Positions 51,240 through 59,129 of a DNA stretch of 59,896 nucleotides are shown one piece after another. How positions within the stretch are numbered: the stretch's first letter is position 1; every line of letters begins with the position of its first letter. Source of the DNA: Legionella cincinnatiensis (GTDB lineage: Bacteria; Pseudomonadota; Gammaproteobacteria; Legionellales; Legionellaceae); contig NZ_UGNX01000002.1 in the NCBI RefSeq assembly GCF_900452415.1, positions 1 to 59,896 on the forward strand. Direction: 5' to 3'. The position numbers and the translations under genes are program-made. The notes below the pieces were generated by a model. The model saw nothing but the letters and a program-made list of their open reading frames with translations, ran no database searches and was not told the origin of the DNA.

Positions 51240-52502
51240 ATGAGTGAATTATCGTGGGATAAGGTAAAAACGGACATAGCTCGGGTTAGCAAACGCCTCT
51301 ATGAAGTATTGGAAACCATAGATGGCATTGAAAATATGCTTTTTACTGTTCTTGAATATCAGTATGGGCAGATTATTGCAGATGAACACCATTTTTATTT
51401 ACCAAATACGGGTGGCAGACTGTCTTCAGTTCCTTTCTCAATGGTTTTAGAAAAAAATCTTGAAATGTTTATTGAGTTTAAAGGGAAGTCAAGTACACAT
51501 CAGGTCTATAGAGAGGGAGATTTTTTAAGCGTTAGTTCACTTTATAATGCTTCAAATACTCATCATCCAACAGATATATTGCAAATATCTTCCGGCGCAA
51601 GGAATACATTCTTACTCTGTCCTGTAGCGGATGCAAGGCCTCATGCTAGTTTAGAAAAATATTTTAAGGCGGATATTCCTGTTCCAGATGATCTTGGAAA
51701 TCATTATTTAACCTTCAAAAGTTTGTGCGATGCAGCCAATTGTAGTTGGCGTTCAAGGTTATTGGTATTTCCCTCTGAAATTGTAACTTTAATAAAAGAG
51801 AATAAATTACCTACTCTTTTGAGTTTGGTGATGGAGTTTGATTCTAATCAAACAGGATATTACGCAAATCTGCCTTTTTATAATTATCTAATGGCCTATG
51901 TTCGTGCAAATAATCCAGAAATATCTCAAAATGAATTTACTAATAATGCGATTAGCCAATTAATTACTATAGGGACAGGACAAGTTCCTGGCTACGGATT
52001 AGCTGTTGGTGATGATTTATTACCTTTAGATTTTATTGTTGAGGTGTATCGCGATATATATAAATCCAAATACATTCCCTTTGTTATGGAGCCAGTGCAT
52101 TTTGATAAAAATAAAAACAATCCTGTTTTTTATTCAATACTCAAAGAAGAGATGGCTTTTAAACCAACATCATTTTCAAATAAACCACAACGATGTGAAT
52201 TAATATACGATACTTATTTGCAATATGCGGATCATATAAAGAAGTTAGGTCATTTCAAGAGTACCCCTTTTTTTGAAAGTGCTACTAATCTGGATTTAAC
52301 ACTTTTTCATGAAAAAAATAATCAAGTGACTAATAATCTATTTAAATTGCCTAGAGAGACAATTTTTTCTTATGATTCTCGGTTTTTAGAAGTAACAGAT
52401 AAACTTGGTTATTCAGTAGATCAGTTCCCTTCTAAAACAACATTTTTAGTAGGATGCTTTGGTATTAAATACAATGAAAATAAAGACACTGTTATGCATT
52501 GA
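51240..52502 (+). CDS. Unrecognised 420-residue protein, first gene of the sulfur-relay cluster
   Basis: I do not recognise a family. The protein is soluble, without signal or membrane helices. Notable segments are IADEHHFYLPNTGGRLSSVP (about 40-59), ISSGARNTFLLCPVADARPH with a CxxAN/ARPH pattern (about 117-136), SLCDAANCSWRSRLLVFPSE (about 160-179) and GTGQVPGYGLAVGDDLLPLD (about 247-266), which looks like a conserved active-site-rich region. It overlaps the ATP-grasp gene by 29 bases, indicating coupled translation. Its role in the pathway is unknown; an enzyme acting on the peptide or amino-acid substrate is one guess. Confidence 0.75.
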   Translation: MSELSWDKVKTDIARVSKRLYEVLETIDGIENMLFTVLEYQYGQIIADEHHFYLPNTGGRLSSVPFSMVLEKNLEMFIEFKGKSSTHQVYREGDFLSVSSLYNASNTHHPTDILQISSGARNTFLLCPVADARPHASLEKYFKADIPVPDDLGNHYLTFKSLCDAANCSWRSRLLVFPSEIVTLIKENKLPTLLSLVMEFDSNQTGYYANLPFYNYLMAYVRANNPEISQNEFTNNAISQLITIGTGQVPGYGLAVGDDLLPLDFIVEVYRDIYKSKYIPFVMEPVHFDKNKNNPVFYSILKEEMAFKPTSFSNKPQRCELIYDTYLQYADHIKKLGHFKSTPFFESATNLDLTLFHEKNNQVTNNLFKLPRETIFSYDSRFLEVTDKLGYSVDQFPSKTTFLVGCFGIKYNENKDTVMH

Positions 52503-53637
52503 TCCCCTCCAGGATTATGAGCTAATTGATTGTGATCTACTAGTTCAGCTAGGAATTTCCCCGATTTTTTTGATTAAAGAAGAATCTAAGTTTGTTAAGG
52601 ACAGAGAAAATGTATTAGTAAGCTCATTTTCATTTGAAGATCTGCTCGCTATTTGTGATTCGATTCGCCCTAATTATATAGTCTGTTTTTCGGAAGATAT
52701 GTTTGTTGATGTAGCAAGAGTCAGGGAAAAACTAAATATAGCAGGCATGGGTTTGAATACATCGATGCTATTAAGTCATAAAGATCTTATGTATCAAAAA
52801 TTGGATGGTTTATTTTTATATCCTAAAACAACAACATTGATTGAATCTTCAAACCTAAAATCAATCAAAGAAAGGATAGGTGATCAAGAGATATTTATTA
52901 AACCTATTAATTCATCTGGCTCGTATGAGACATATCATATTAAAACCGAGAAGGATTTTTGTGATTTTTTGGCCAATAAAAAAGAGAGCGAGGAAAAGTA
53001 TATCGTTCAAGCTTATGTTGCAGATGATTTATACCATTCAGAATTGGCAGTATTTGATGGGAATATATTGTTTGTAGAAGCCAGAAAATATACGCATCCA
53101 AATCATTTAATGGTCAGTAAAAATTTGCCTATATTTAGTCTGAATATTTTAGATGAGCATCAGCGACAATTAATTTTGGATGCTTCAGTTAAGATTTGCC
53201 AGTTATTAGAATTCAATAACGGGGTGCTTCACACCGAGTTTTTCATGAGTGAGGATGGTTGTATTCAGTTTATTGAAACTAATGCTAGACCTCCAGGTAT
53301 TGGTCTAAATAAGTTATACCAAAAGAAATACTCCTTGAGTCTTGAAACAATTTTATGTTGTATTGTTTGTGAGGTTGACCCTCCTCGCTTGGTAAAGAAT
53401 AAAAGCCATTACATTTGTGGTTATTTTCCTAGAAAGAACGGTGTTATAAAAAAAATTCACAAGCCAGAACTCCATGTACAAAACGAGTGGACACTTTTTG
53501 TTAGGCCTGATGATACCAGTGAGGAAATGGCGCATATGTCTAAGTCAGTGATGGTGATTTGTTGGGATGACTGTATTACTGAAATCAACCAAGCAGGTAG
53601 CTTTCTTGCAGAGCAAGATATTGTAGAAATATATTAA
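52474..53637 (+). CDS. ATP-grasp ligase
   Basis: The 387-residue protein has the ATP-grasp fold: an N-terminal pre-ATP-grasp region (CIDPLQDYELIDCDLLVQLG), the nucleotide-binding segments IFIKPINSSGSYETYHIKTE and YIVQAYVADDLYHSELAVFD, and the metal site FNNGVLHTEFFMSEDGCIQFIETNARPPG. ATP-grasp enzymes join a carboxylate (activated as acyl-phosphate) to an amine or thiol. In RiPP and small-peptide pathways they form amide or ester bonds. The start at 52474 lies inside the previous gene. 149 bases follow before the ThiS-like gene. Confidence 0.9.
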   Translation: MKIKTLLCIDPLQDYELIDCDLLVQLGISPIFLIKEESKFVKDRENVLVSSFSFEDLLAICDSIRPNYIVCFSEDMFVDVARVREKLNIAGMGLNTSMLLSHKDLMYQKLDGLFLYPKTTTLIESSNLKSIKERIGDQEIFIKPINSSGSYETYHIKTEKDFCDFLANKKESEEKYIVQAYVADDLYHSELAVFDGNILFVEARKYTHPNHLMVSKNLPIFSLNILDEHQRQLILDASVKICQLLEFNNGVLHTEFFMSEDGCIQFIETNARPPGIGLNKLYQKKYSLSLETILCCIVCEVDPPRLVKNKSHYICGYFPRKNGVIKKIHKPELHVQNEWTLFVRPDDTSEEMAHMSKSVMVICWDDCITEINQAGSFLAEQDIVEIY

Positions 53638-53786
53638 TTCTAAAAATCGATTATAGCCTCATTTTGGCTGCTGATGAGTTTTTAGTAAGGTCTTTAAACA
53701 GTTGTTCGTTCATATTTTCGTCACAATTGTTAAAAATATAAGTAAATTATATATGTCGTTTATACAAAAATCTACAGGTTATAAGA

Positions 53787-54038
53787 ATGCATGAATATCA
53801 ATTAATAGAGTTTAATTCAGATAGAAAACAAACCCAATTGGTTTCCAGTAAATCAAACTTGCAACAAGTATTAGCAGAATTTTATAAAGAAAATTTTGAA
53901 AAGATGTTTGACGACTTTGGTTGTTCAAAAGGATACATTTCCGTATTTGTTAACTCAGAACAGATATCATCCATTAAAGACATTATTCTTAACCCAAATG
54001 ATGAAGTGTGTATTGTGACTTCTATTTCAGGAGGGTAG
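53787..54038 (+). CDS. ThiS/MoaD-type sulfur carrier protein
   Basis: The 83-residue protein has the ubiquitin-like carrier layout ending in the required Gly-Gly (VCIVTSISGG) with the preceding NPNDEVCIVTS strand. Its C-terminal glycine should be adenylated and turned into a thiocarboxylate by the E1-like enzyme encoded 4 bases downstream, then donate sulfur. It resembles ThiS/MoaD rather than a metabolic copy with other thiamin or molybdopterin genes, none of which are present. Pairing with TfuA and YcaO points to sulfur delivery for thioamidation. Confidence 0.88.
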   Translation: MHEYQLIEFNSDRKQTQLVSSKSNLQQVLAEFYKENFEKMFDDFGCSKGYISVFVNSEQISSIKDIILNPNDEVCIVTSISGG

Positions 54039-54042
54039 GAGA

Positions 54043-55065
54043 GTGGATAGATATAAACGTCAAATTTCCGTTATTGGAGAGCAAGGTCAAAAAATAATAA
54101 ATAACGCAACAATTATGATCGTTGGACTCGGCGGGATAGGAAGTCCAGTAGCGCAATATCTTGCCGCAGCTGGTGTTGGAAAGTTAATTCTTGTCGACGA
54201 TGATAAAGTAGACCTTTCTAATTTGCATAGACAGATCTTATTTAATGAATGCGATATAGGGTTCTATAAGGCAGAAAAAGCGAGAGATGTTTTAAGAAAA
54301 ATTAATAAAAATATTGTCATAGAGGTTCACACTAAAAGGTTTGATGTGGATTTCGGATATTCCTTAGTATCTGATATTGACTTGATTATTGACGGAACAG
54401 ATAATTTTGAAACAAGATACCTTATTAACGATATTTGTGTTTTAAAGAATAAAGTATTTATCAGCTGTAGTATTTTGGTCAATATCATTCAACTTGCTTT
54501 ATTTGATACAAAGCACTTTTGTTATCGTTGTCTATACCCAAATCCACCACCTATAGGTGTAATACCTAATTGTTCGGAAGCGGGTGTTTTAGGCACTGTG
54601 ACAGGAATGGCAGGAACCATGGCTGCTAATTTGGCATTAAATTATTTACTCAAGATAGAGAATGAAAAAATACCACAGATACGAATAATAGATGCGAAAA
54701 ACTTCAATATCTCTTCAATGCCTATAAAGCAAAATAATAACTGTTTTGCATGTAAACAAAGAAAAATCAGCTTAAGTTATCTGCAGAATCAGGGCGCTGA
54801 TTATGGAATTTCCCTGGGGCAACTTGATAGAACCAAACATTTTCTAGTTGATATAAGGCAAAAAGAAGAACGAGAGATTACCAAATTAGAAGATGATCTA
54901 TTTTTTCCTGTTAAAGAGAATACTGATTATTCATTTTTCTTATCCTATAAAGATAAGAAGTTGGTATTTTATTGTGCATCAGGATATCGAAGTAAATTGT
55001 TTGTATCAGAACTAAGAAACTTAGGTGTTGATGCCTATTATCTTAATGAAAGGCTTTCTAAATGA
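54043..55065 (+). CDS. ThiF/MoeB E1-like activating enzyme fused to a rhodanese domain
   Basis: The 340-residue enzyme has the E1 adenylation domain: GLGGIGSPVAQYLAAAGVG (Gly loop from residue 28), VDDDKVDLSNLHRQILF, two zinc CxxC pairs (CYRC, CFAC) and Cys177 in PNCSEAGVLG. Its C-terminal rhodanese has the active loop C311-ASGYRS. This is the MoeB-rhodanese layout that both adenylates a carrier protein and passes persulfide sulfur to it. It starts with GTG after AGGAGGG and overlaps ycaO by 4 bases (ATGA). Its substrate should be the adjacent ThiS-like protein. Confidence 0.92.
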   Translation: MDRYKRQISVIGEQGQKIINNATIMIVGLGGIGSPVAQYLAAAGVGKLILVDDDKVDLSNLHRQILFNECDIGFYKAEKARDVLRKINKNIVIEVHTKRFDVDFGYSLVSDIDLIIDGTDNFETRYLINDICVLKNKVFISCSILVNIIQLALFDTKHFCYRCLYPNPPPIGVIPNCSEAGVLGTVTGMAGTMAANLALNYLLKIENEKIPQIRIIDAKNFNISSMPIKQNNNCFACKQRKISLSYLQNQGADYGISLGQLDRTKHFLVDIRQKEEREITKLEDDLFFPVKENTDYSFFLSYKDKKLVFYCASGYRSKLFVSELRNLGVDAYYLNERLSK

Positions 55066-56123
55066 TTTTTGAGCATCAAGAAACGTCTTTAAGAGCTCGT
55101 AATTACAGCGAAACACTAGGTTTATTGACTTCTTTAAAGAAACTGGCAGGAATTACACGCTTAGCCGATTTAACCCATTTAGATTACACCGCTCTACCTG
55201 TCTATACTGCAATAAGACCTAGAGCAAAATCGTTAACCACGAGTCAGGGAAAAGGATTAACAAAAGAGGCCGCTCAGTGCTCGGCATTGATGGAGTCCAT
55301 TGAAGTATATTTTGCCGAAGAATTAATACCACAACTGACTAATAAGTCAGAGCTTGAGCTAGCTCAAGACAAAGCTATTTTTATACCGCTAAACGATCTT
55401 TCAAAGTCTGTACACTTTAGTGATTCTTCACGGCCAATGAATTGGGTACAAGCTGAATTAATATTTGCAGAAAAATCCATTCTTGTGCCTTTTGCTGAGT
55501 TCTCACTAAATTCTTATTTGCCAGAAGTATTGATTTACTCTCCTGATACCACTGGACTTGCGGGGGGAAATAACTTTAAAGAGGCCCTTTTACACGGAAT
55601 TCTAGAGGTAATAGAACGACAAAATGCTCTAAAAATATCCGTAACTGCTTTTGTTAAGGGTGAAATGGTCAAAAATATAACAAAAAAATTTGATTATCAT
55701 ATTTACTTTCATGAAAATATTTATGAAATTCCTTCGTTTGAGGTATGGATTAAATCAAAAAATCCTTTTGAAAATCAAATTCTATTTAAAGGCGGTGGAT
55801 GTCATCTCGATAAACAAATAGCTTTAAATCGAGCACTGACTGAGGCTATTCAATCGCGAGTAACTACAATAGCAGGTTCCCGTGATGACTTGATTCATAC
55901 AAAGTATGATTTTCAAACTAGTGAGTTTCCTGTCGTCAAAGATAAGAAGGATTTTTCTGAGTTGCCTAATTATTCGGTAAAGACAATAGAAGATGCACTT
56001 TCAGCTCTGTTTGAAAAGATTAAGGGAAACAATCAGGATATTTTAGTTTATAAATACTATGACAAAGAAATATGCATTTTAAAAGTAAAACTAATTTCTA
56101 TGGATTTGATAAGTCATGTATGA
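55062..56123 (+). CDS. ycaO: YcaO-domain cyclodehydratase/thioamidase
   Basis: The 353-residue protein has the YcaO ATP-binding signatures: GKGLTKEAAQCSALMESIEV (SxxxEs helix, about 65-84), GLAGGNNFKEALLHGILEVI followed by ERQ (about 164-186) and ALNRALTEAIQSRVT (about 255-268). YcaO proteins phosphorylate an amide oxygen; with a nucleophile the bond becomes an azoline or, with sulfide and TfuA, a thioamide. It lacks the C-terminal PxPxP tail of azoline-forming E1-linked YcaOs, which fits TfuA-dependent thioamidation. It is coupled by overlap to the E1 gene before it and to tfuA after it. Confidence 0.93.
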   Translation: MIFEHQETSLRARNYSETLGLLTSLKKLAGITRLADLTHLDYTALPVYTAIRPRAKSLTTSQGKGLTKEAAQCSALMESIEVYFAEELIPQLTNKSELELAQDKAIFIPLNDLSKSVHFSDSSRPMNWVQAELIFAEKSILVPFAEFSLNSYLPEVLIYSPDTTGLAGGNNFKEALLHGILEVIERQNALKISVTAFVKGEMVKNITKKFDYHIYFHENIYEIPSFEVWIKSKNPFENQILFKGGGCHLDKQIALNRALTEAIQSRVTTIAGSRDDLIHTKYDFQTSEFPVVKDKKDFSELPNYSVKTIEDALSALFEKIKGNNQDILVYKYYDKEICILKVKLISMDLISHV

Positions 56124-57150
56124 AACAGTAGTTTTTTTAGAAACTTCGTTAACCCACCAAGAAGCGATACATCTACTTCCCCATGCGGCGTATTTACCTT
56201 CAATCAAAAAGGGAGATGTACTTAAAGCAATAAAATCAGGGTATAAACGGATAGTTATCATCGATGGAAATTTTTCCTGGGTTCCTTCTGTGTGGCATAA
56301 AGAAATATTAACAGCATTAGACTACGGTATTGAGGTTTGGGGTGCAGCTTCAATGGGGGCTTTGAGAGCAGCCGAGCTGGATTCTTTTGGCATGCGTGGA
56401 CATGGGCGTATATATGAGATGTATAAGAATGAAGAAGTAGATGGCGACGATGAAGTGGCAATTGCTTATTCTAAATTCAATAACGTGCAAACTATTCCTT
56501 TAATCAATATTCGTCTAACGCTTGAACGACAAAATAGTATTAATAACGGAACTGTTTTAAATTCAATACGATCCATTTTTTATGCTGAAAGAACTTGGGA
56601 GAAAATTGCTCAACACGTGTCAGAAGATCTTTATCATTTGATTAAATCTAATTATATAGATGCAAAAAAAGAGGATGCAAAGTCGTTATTGCTTTCTTTA
56701 AATCAACAACACATTCTTTCTACGGTTTCTGATTTAAATAGAAAAAAAAGAGAGTTTACTCTTTTTGAAAAAAAATTAATTGAGTCCACTTTGTCTCCTG
56801 TTTGGTTGCGTGCCCCGGTGCATGAGCAGACAGAATGTTTAGTGTCTCTAAAGAGAGTGGAAAATATTCTTAAATTACTATCAATTCCTGAAACAAAAAA
56901 GAATAGGCTCCGTTATCAATACTTACTATCTCTTCTTGATCAACAAACGTATGCAATTACACAATGCGAGCTTATATATCAAGTCGAACAATTTAGAGAG
57001 GAGCATAACTTGTTAAAAGGAGAGGATTTTTTTAACTGGTTAAAGGACATGGGATTGCATGAGTCTAACCTGGAACAACTCTTTACCGATTATGTAAAGT
57101 TGATGAAATATTTGATAATTACCTACGATTTCAATAGTTATTTTAATTAG
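56116..57150 (+). CDS. tfuA: TfuA-like protein, partner of YcaO
   Basis: The 344-residue protein has the TfuA core in its first half: FLETSLTHQEAIHLLPHAAY, then the signature VWGAASMGALRAAELDSFGM and RGHGRIYEMYKNEEVDGDDEVA. The second half is a helical extension of about 180 residues. TfuA partners with YcaO in thioamide formation (as in thioviridamide-type RiPPs and the methanogen McrA thioglycine system), where it is thought to release sulfide from a sulfur-carrier thiocarboxylate. It overlaps ycaO by 8 bases and closes the operon. Confidence 0.92.
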   Translation: MYETVVFLETSLTHQEAIHLLPHAAYLPSIKKGDVLKAIKSGYKRIVIIDGNFSWVPSVWHKEILTALDYGIEVWGAASMGALRAAELDSFGMRGHGRIYEMYKNEEVDGDDEVAIAYSKFNNVQTIPLINIRLTLERQNSINNGTVLNSIRSIFYAERTWEKIAQHVSEDLYHLIKSNYIDAKKEDAKSLLLSLNQQHILSTVSDLNRKKREFTLFEKKLIESTLSPVWLRAPVHEQTECLVSLKRVENILKLLSIPETKKNRLRYQYLLSLLDQQTYAITQCELIYQVEQFREEHNLLKGEDFFNWLKDMGLHESNLEQLFTDYVKLMKYLIITYDFNSYFN

Positions 57151-57194
57151 TCTATTCATTCTAAGAAAAAATTTTCACTTTTTTCTTATCCTTG

Positions 57195-57204
57195 CACCTA
57201 GGTG
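57195..57204. promoter_or_regulatory. CACCTAGGTG palindrome upstream of the transfer operon
   Basis: A perfect 10-bp palindrome, with a second copy of half of it (GCACC) 11 bases further, lies in the 113-base gap between tfuA and the next small gene. It may be an operator of the traA operon or a transcript end. A weak hairpin (AAGAAAAA / TTTTTCTT near 57173-57190) precedes it and might help end the tfuA transcript. Confidence 0.35.
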
Positions 57205-57263
57205 AATGCACCTTCACTTAAATGATGGTTCAATAACCTTATCGCTCATCAAAATAATCCATT

Positions 57264-57449
57264 ATGAATGTAGAACAAGAAGTATTTGATATTTTAGAGA
57301 GTTGTATTTCCTGCTTGCAACAGGCGGCCCTGAACATAGGTGGCTTTGATTTTGATAAGAATGCACAAGCAGCAATATATGCTTATTCATTATTAAGAAG
57401 GCAGCAGTTGTTTTTAATGTATCCGATTGAGAATGAAACAGTGCATTAA
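57264..57449 (+). CDS. Small unknown protein between tfuA and the tra operon
   Basis: The 61-residue product is helical (FDILESCISCLQQAALNIGG; AAIYAYSLLRRQQLFLMYPI) with a CxxC. No convincing ribosome binding site precedes the ATG. It could belong to the transfer operon or be a leftover; a precursor-peptide role for the upstream cluster cannot be excluded but has no leader/core pattern I recognise. Confidence 0.4.
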   Translation: MNVEQEVFDILESCISCLQQAALNIGGFDFDKNAQAAIYAYSLLRRQQLFLMYPIENETVH

Positions 57450-57484
57450 CTGATAAAAATAAGCCAATAGAAAAGGGGTACTTT

Positions 57485-57856
57485 ATGAACGCAATTAAAA
57501 CACTCATGCTATCGATGACCTTCATGGTCGTAAGTGGAATTATTTATGCAGAGCCCGTAACACTGCCTGAAAATAACGTTAAGCTCAATCAGATACTTGC
57601 AGTTGATGCAGCAATGAATAAGGAACATGATTTCGAATATTTTAAACACGTTCTGACTGGTGGAGGACTTTATGCACTTGTTTTAGCCCTGAATACCGAG
57701 GTTCCTGACGTAGCCAAATCAGTTGAGTATGTGGCTTTGTTCAAAAAACTGGATTTAGCAAATCACCTACTGACGCAAATTTTAGATGAACTGAAAAAGA
57801 GCAATCACCTATTAAGTCAAAACATGCCCAATAAAGGAGTAGCCATGGATGAGTAA
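57485..57856 (+). CDS. Secreted small protein upstream of traA
   Basis: The 123-residue product has a signal peptide (MNAIKTLMLSMTFMVVSGIIYA, cut near YAEPV) and a helical mature part (YFKHVLTGGGLYALVLALNT; LLTQILDELKKSNHLLSQ). AAGGGG precedes the ATG. Its location just before traA suggests a periplasmic role in pilus biogenesis or its regulation. No named family recognised. Confidence 0.68.
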   Translation: MNAIKTLMLSMTFMVVSGIIYAEPVTLPENNVKLNQILAVDAAMNKEHDFEYFKHVLTGGGLYALVLALNTEVPDVAKSVEYVALFKKLDLANHLLTQILDELKKSNHLLSQNMPNKGVAMDE

Positions 57857-57962
57857 GCACTCTTTTTAAAACCGCAAAAACACGATTTATTAAATAAAAA
57901 GAATAAAAAATGAGCACAAATTGGGGCTCAGGGGATTTTTTTAACCAAAAAAGGAGAATGTG

Positions 57963-58274
57963 ATGAACTATAGAACAGCAATGAACGATTTGAGCATTAA
58001 AGGATATCTGTATGCCAGGCAGCTGCTCCCTTTTTTAATGATTAGTTTGGCACTGTTGTGTTTGATGCCTGACTCTTGTTTCGCTGCTGAGAATCGGCTT
58101 TCTGGATTAAAAGAGGAAGTAAAGGCAACCTTTGGAGCGGATTCAGATCTTCCTTATTTTCTTTTGTTAGCAGAAGGGCTTGCAGGGGCTTATGCCTACA
58201 TCAAAACCAAAAATATCGCAGTCCTTGCGGGTGTTCCGGTATTGATGGTGTTTACTCACTGGGCATTGAAATAA
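57963..58274 (+). CDS. traA: TraA, F-type propilin
   Basis: The 103-residue precursor has a long leader with a hydrophobic stretch (LLPFLMISLALLCLMP) and a likely cut after CFA-AENR (about residue 41), giving a mature pilin of about 62 residues. The mature part has two hydrophobic helices (YFLLLAEGLAGAYAYI; IAVLAGVPVLMVF) as in F pilin, joined by a short basic loop (KTKN). AAGGAG lies before the ATG; a GTG one codon earlier is possible. It overlaps traL by 1 base. Confidence 0.85.
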   Translation: MNYRTAMNDLSIKGYLYARQLLPFLMISLALLCLMPDSCFAAENRLSGLKEEVKATFGADSDLPYFLLLAEGLAGAYAYIKTKNIAVLAGVPVLMVFTHWALK

Positions 58275-58564
58275 TGGCTCGCAACTACCAAACCTTTATG
58301 CTCTCTGATGAGCCAAAAATTGCGGGTATTCCTGTTACCACAGGCCTGCCCATTTTTTTACTCACAGGAATTGGGCTTTTAACAGGACTTGCCTATCAGC
58401 TTTTTATGATAGGCGCAGCCCTAAGCGTTGCGATGCATATCAAGTATGGCGGACTGCCTCTGCGGAGTCTGTTTGCCATCGTGTACTGGTCGCTGCCTCA
58501 CAGGTTAACGTCCCTTTTATTTCGAGCTTTGCCCGATTCTGCCAACCGAATTTATATCAGGTGA
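58274..58564 (+). CDS. traL: TraL, pilus assembly membrane protein
   Basis: The 96-residue protein has the TraL layout: a short soluble start (NYQTFMLSDEPKIAGIP), two membrane helices (about 22-38 and 40-56) and a C-terminal YWSLPHRLTSLLFRALPDSA segment. It shares a base with the traA stop. TraL helps anchor early pilus assembly in the inner membrane (VirB3-like). Confidence 0.9.
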   Translation: MARNYQTFMLSDEPKIAGIPVTTGLPIFLLTGIGLLTGLAYQLFMIGAALSVAMHIKYGGLPLRSLFAIVYWSLPHRLTSLLFRALPDSANRIYIR

Positions 58565-58568
58565 TTTA

Positions 58569-59129
58569 ATGGATACTTCATTTCGTGATAATGCGATTGC
58601 AAAAAACAGACTGTTATTCAAACTGACGCTGATTTGGGCGCTATCGAGTACATTTGCAATTATTGTTCTGTGCGCCTTAAATTTTTATACCTTACTGCAT
58701 AAGCAGGTTCACTGGCTTCCAGTGTGCACTGGTCTTGAGTTTAGCATTGGCGATAAAGGTTATTCACCCGAATACCTGAAAGAAATGACGCAAAAAGCTG
58801 CTGACTTACGCCTGACCTACAACCCAGAGACCATTGATGCACGCTACACCATGCTGTCTCATCTGATTCCAGCGAAATACCAGGAATCGTTTTCCAAACT
58901 ATTGGATGCCGAGCGAAAAACAGTACATGAAAAAAATGTAAGCTCCGTTTTTTATGCTGAAAAAGTATCCGTGGATGTCTCTAAAAATCAAGGTCAAATC
59001 GAAGGGCAATTGTATCGCACAAGCCATGGGCTTCAATTAAAGCCACAACACAAAATGTATCGAGTGCAGTTTTCATATCAATCAGGCCTTTTAAATCTTG
59101 TGTCCATTCAGGAGATACACCATGACTAA
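58569..59129 (+). CDS. traE: TraE, inner-membrane pilus assembly protein (VirB5/VirB8-like position)
   Basis: The 186-residue protein has one N-terminal membrane helix (LIWALSSTFAIIVLCALNFYTLL) and a periplasmic domain with the TraE pattern YLKEMTQKAADLRLTYNPET and a VIGxLxxxSHGLQL-like sequence (EGQLYRTSHGLQLKPQ). The length matches F TraE (188). It follows traL by 4 bases and overlaps traK by 8. Confidence 0.9.
   Translation: MDTSFRDNAIAKNRLLFKLTLIWALSSTFAIIVLCALNFYTLLHKQVHWLPVCTGLEFSIGDKGYSPEYLKEMTQKAADLRLTYNPETIDARYTMLSHLIPAKYQESFSKLLDAERKTVHEKNVSSVFYAEKVSVDVSKNQGQIEGQLYRTSHGLQLKPQHKMYRVQFSYQSGLLNLVSIQEIHHD

Noticed and set aside
51232..51246. Four-codon upstream frame (ATG CCA TAT GAG TGA) overlapping the first cluster gene
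   Set aside because: Too short to distinguish from chance; mentioned only because it overlaps the start codon.
57264..57449. 61-residue protein as RiPP precursor of the TfuA-YcaO cluster
   Set aside because: No leader/core division, no Cys/Ser/Thr- or Gly-rich core, and poor translation signals; kept only as a low-confidence gene.
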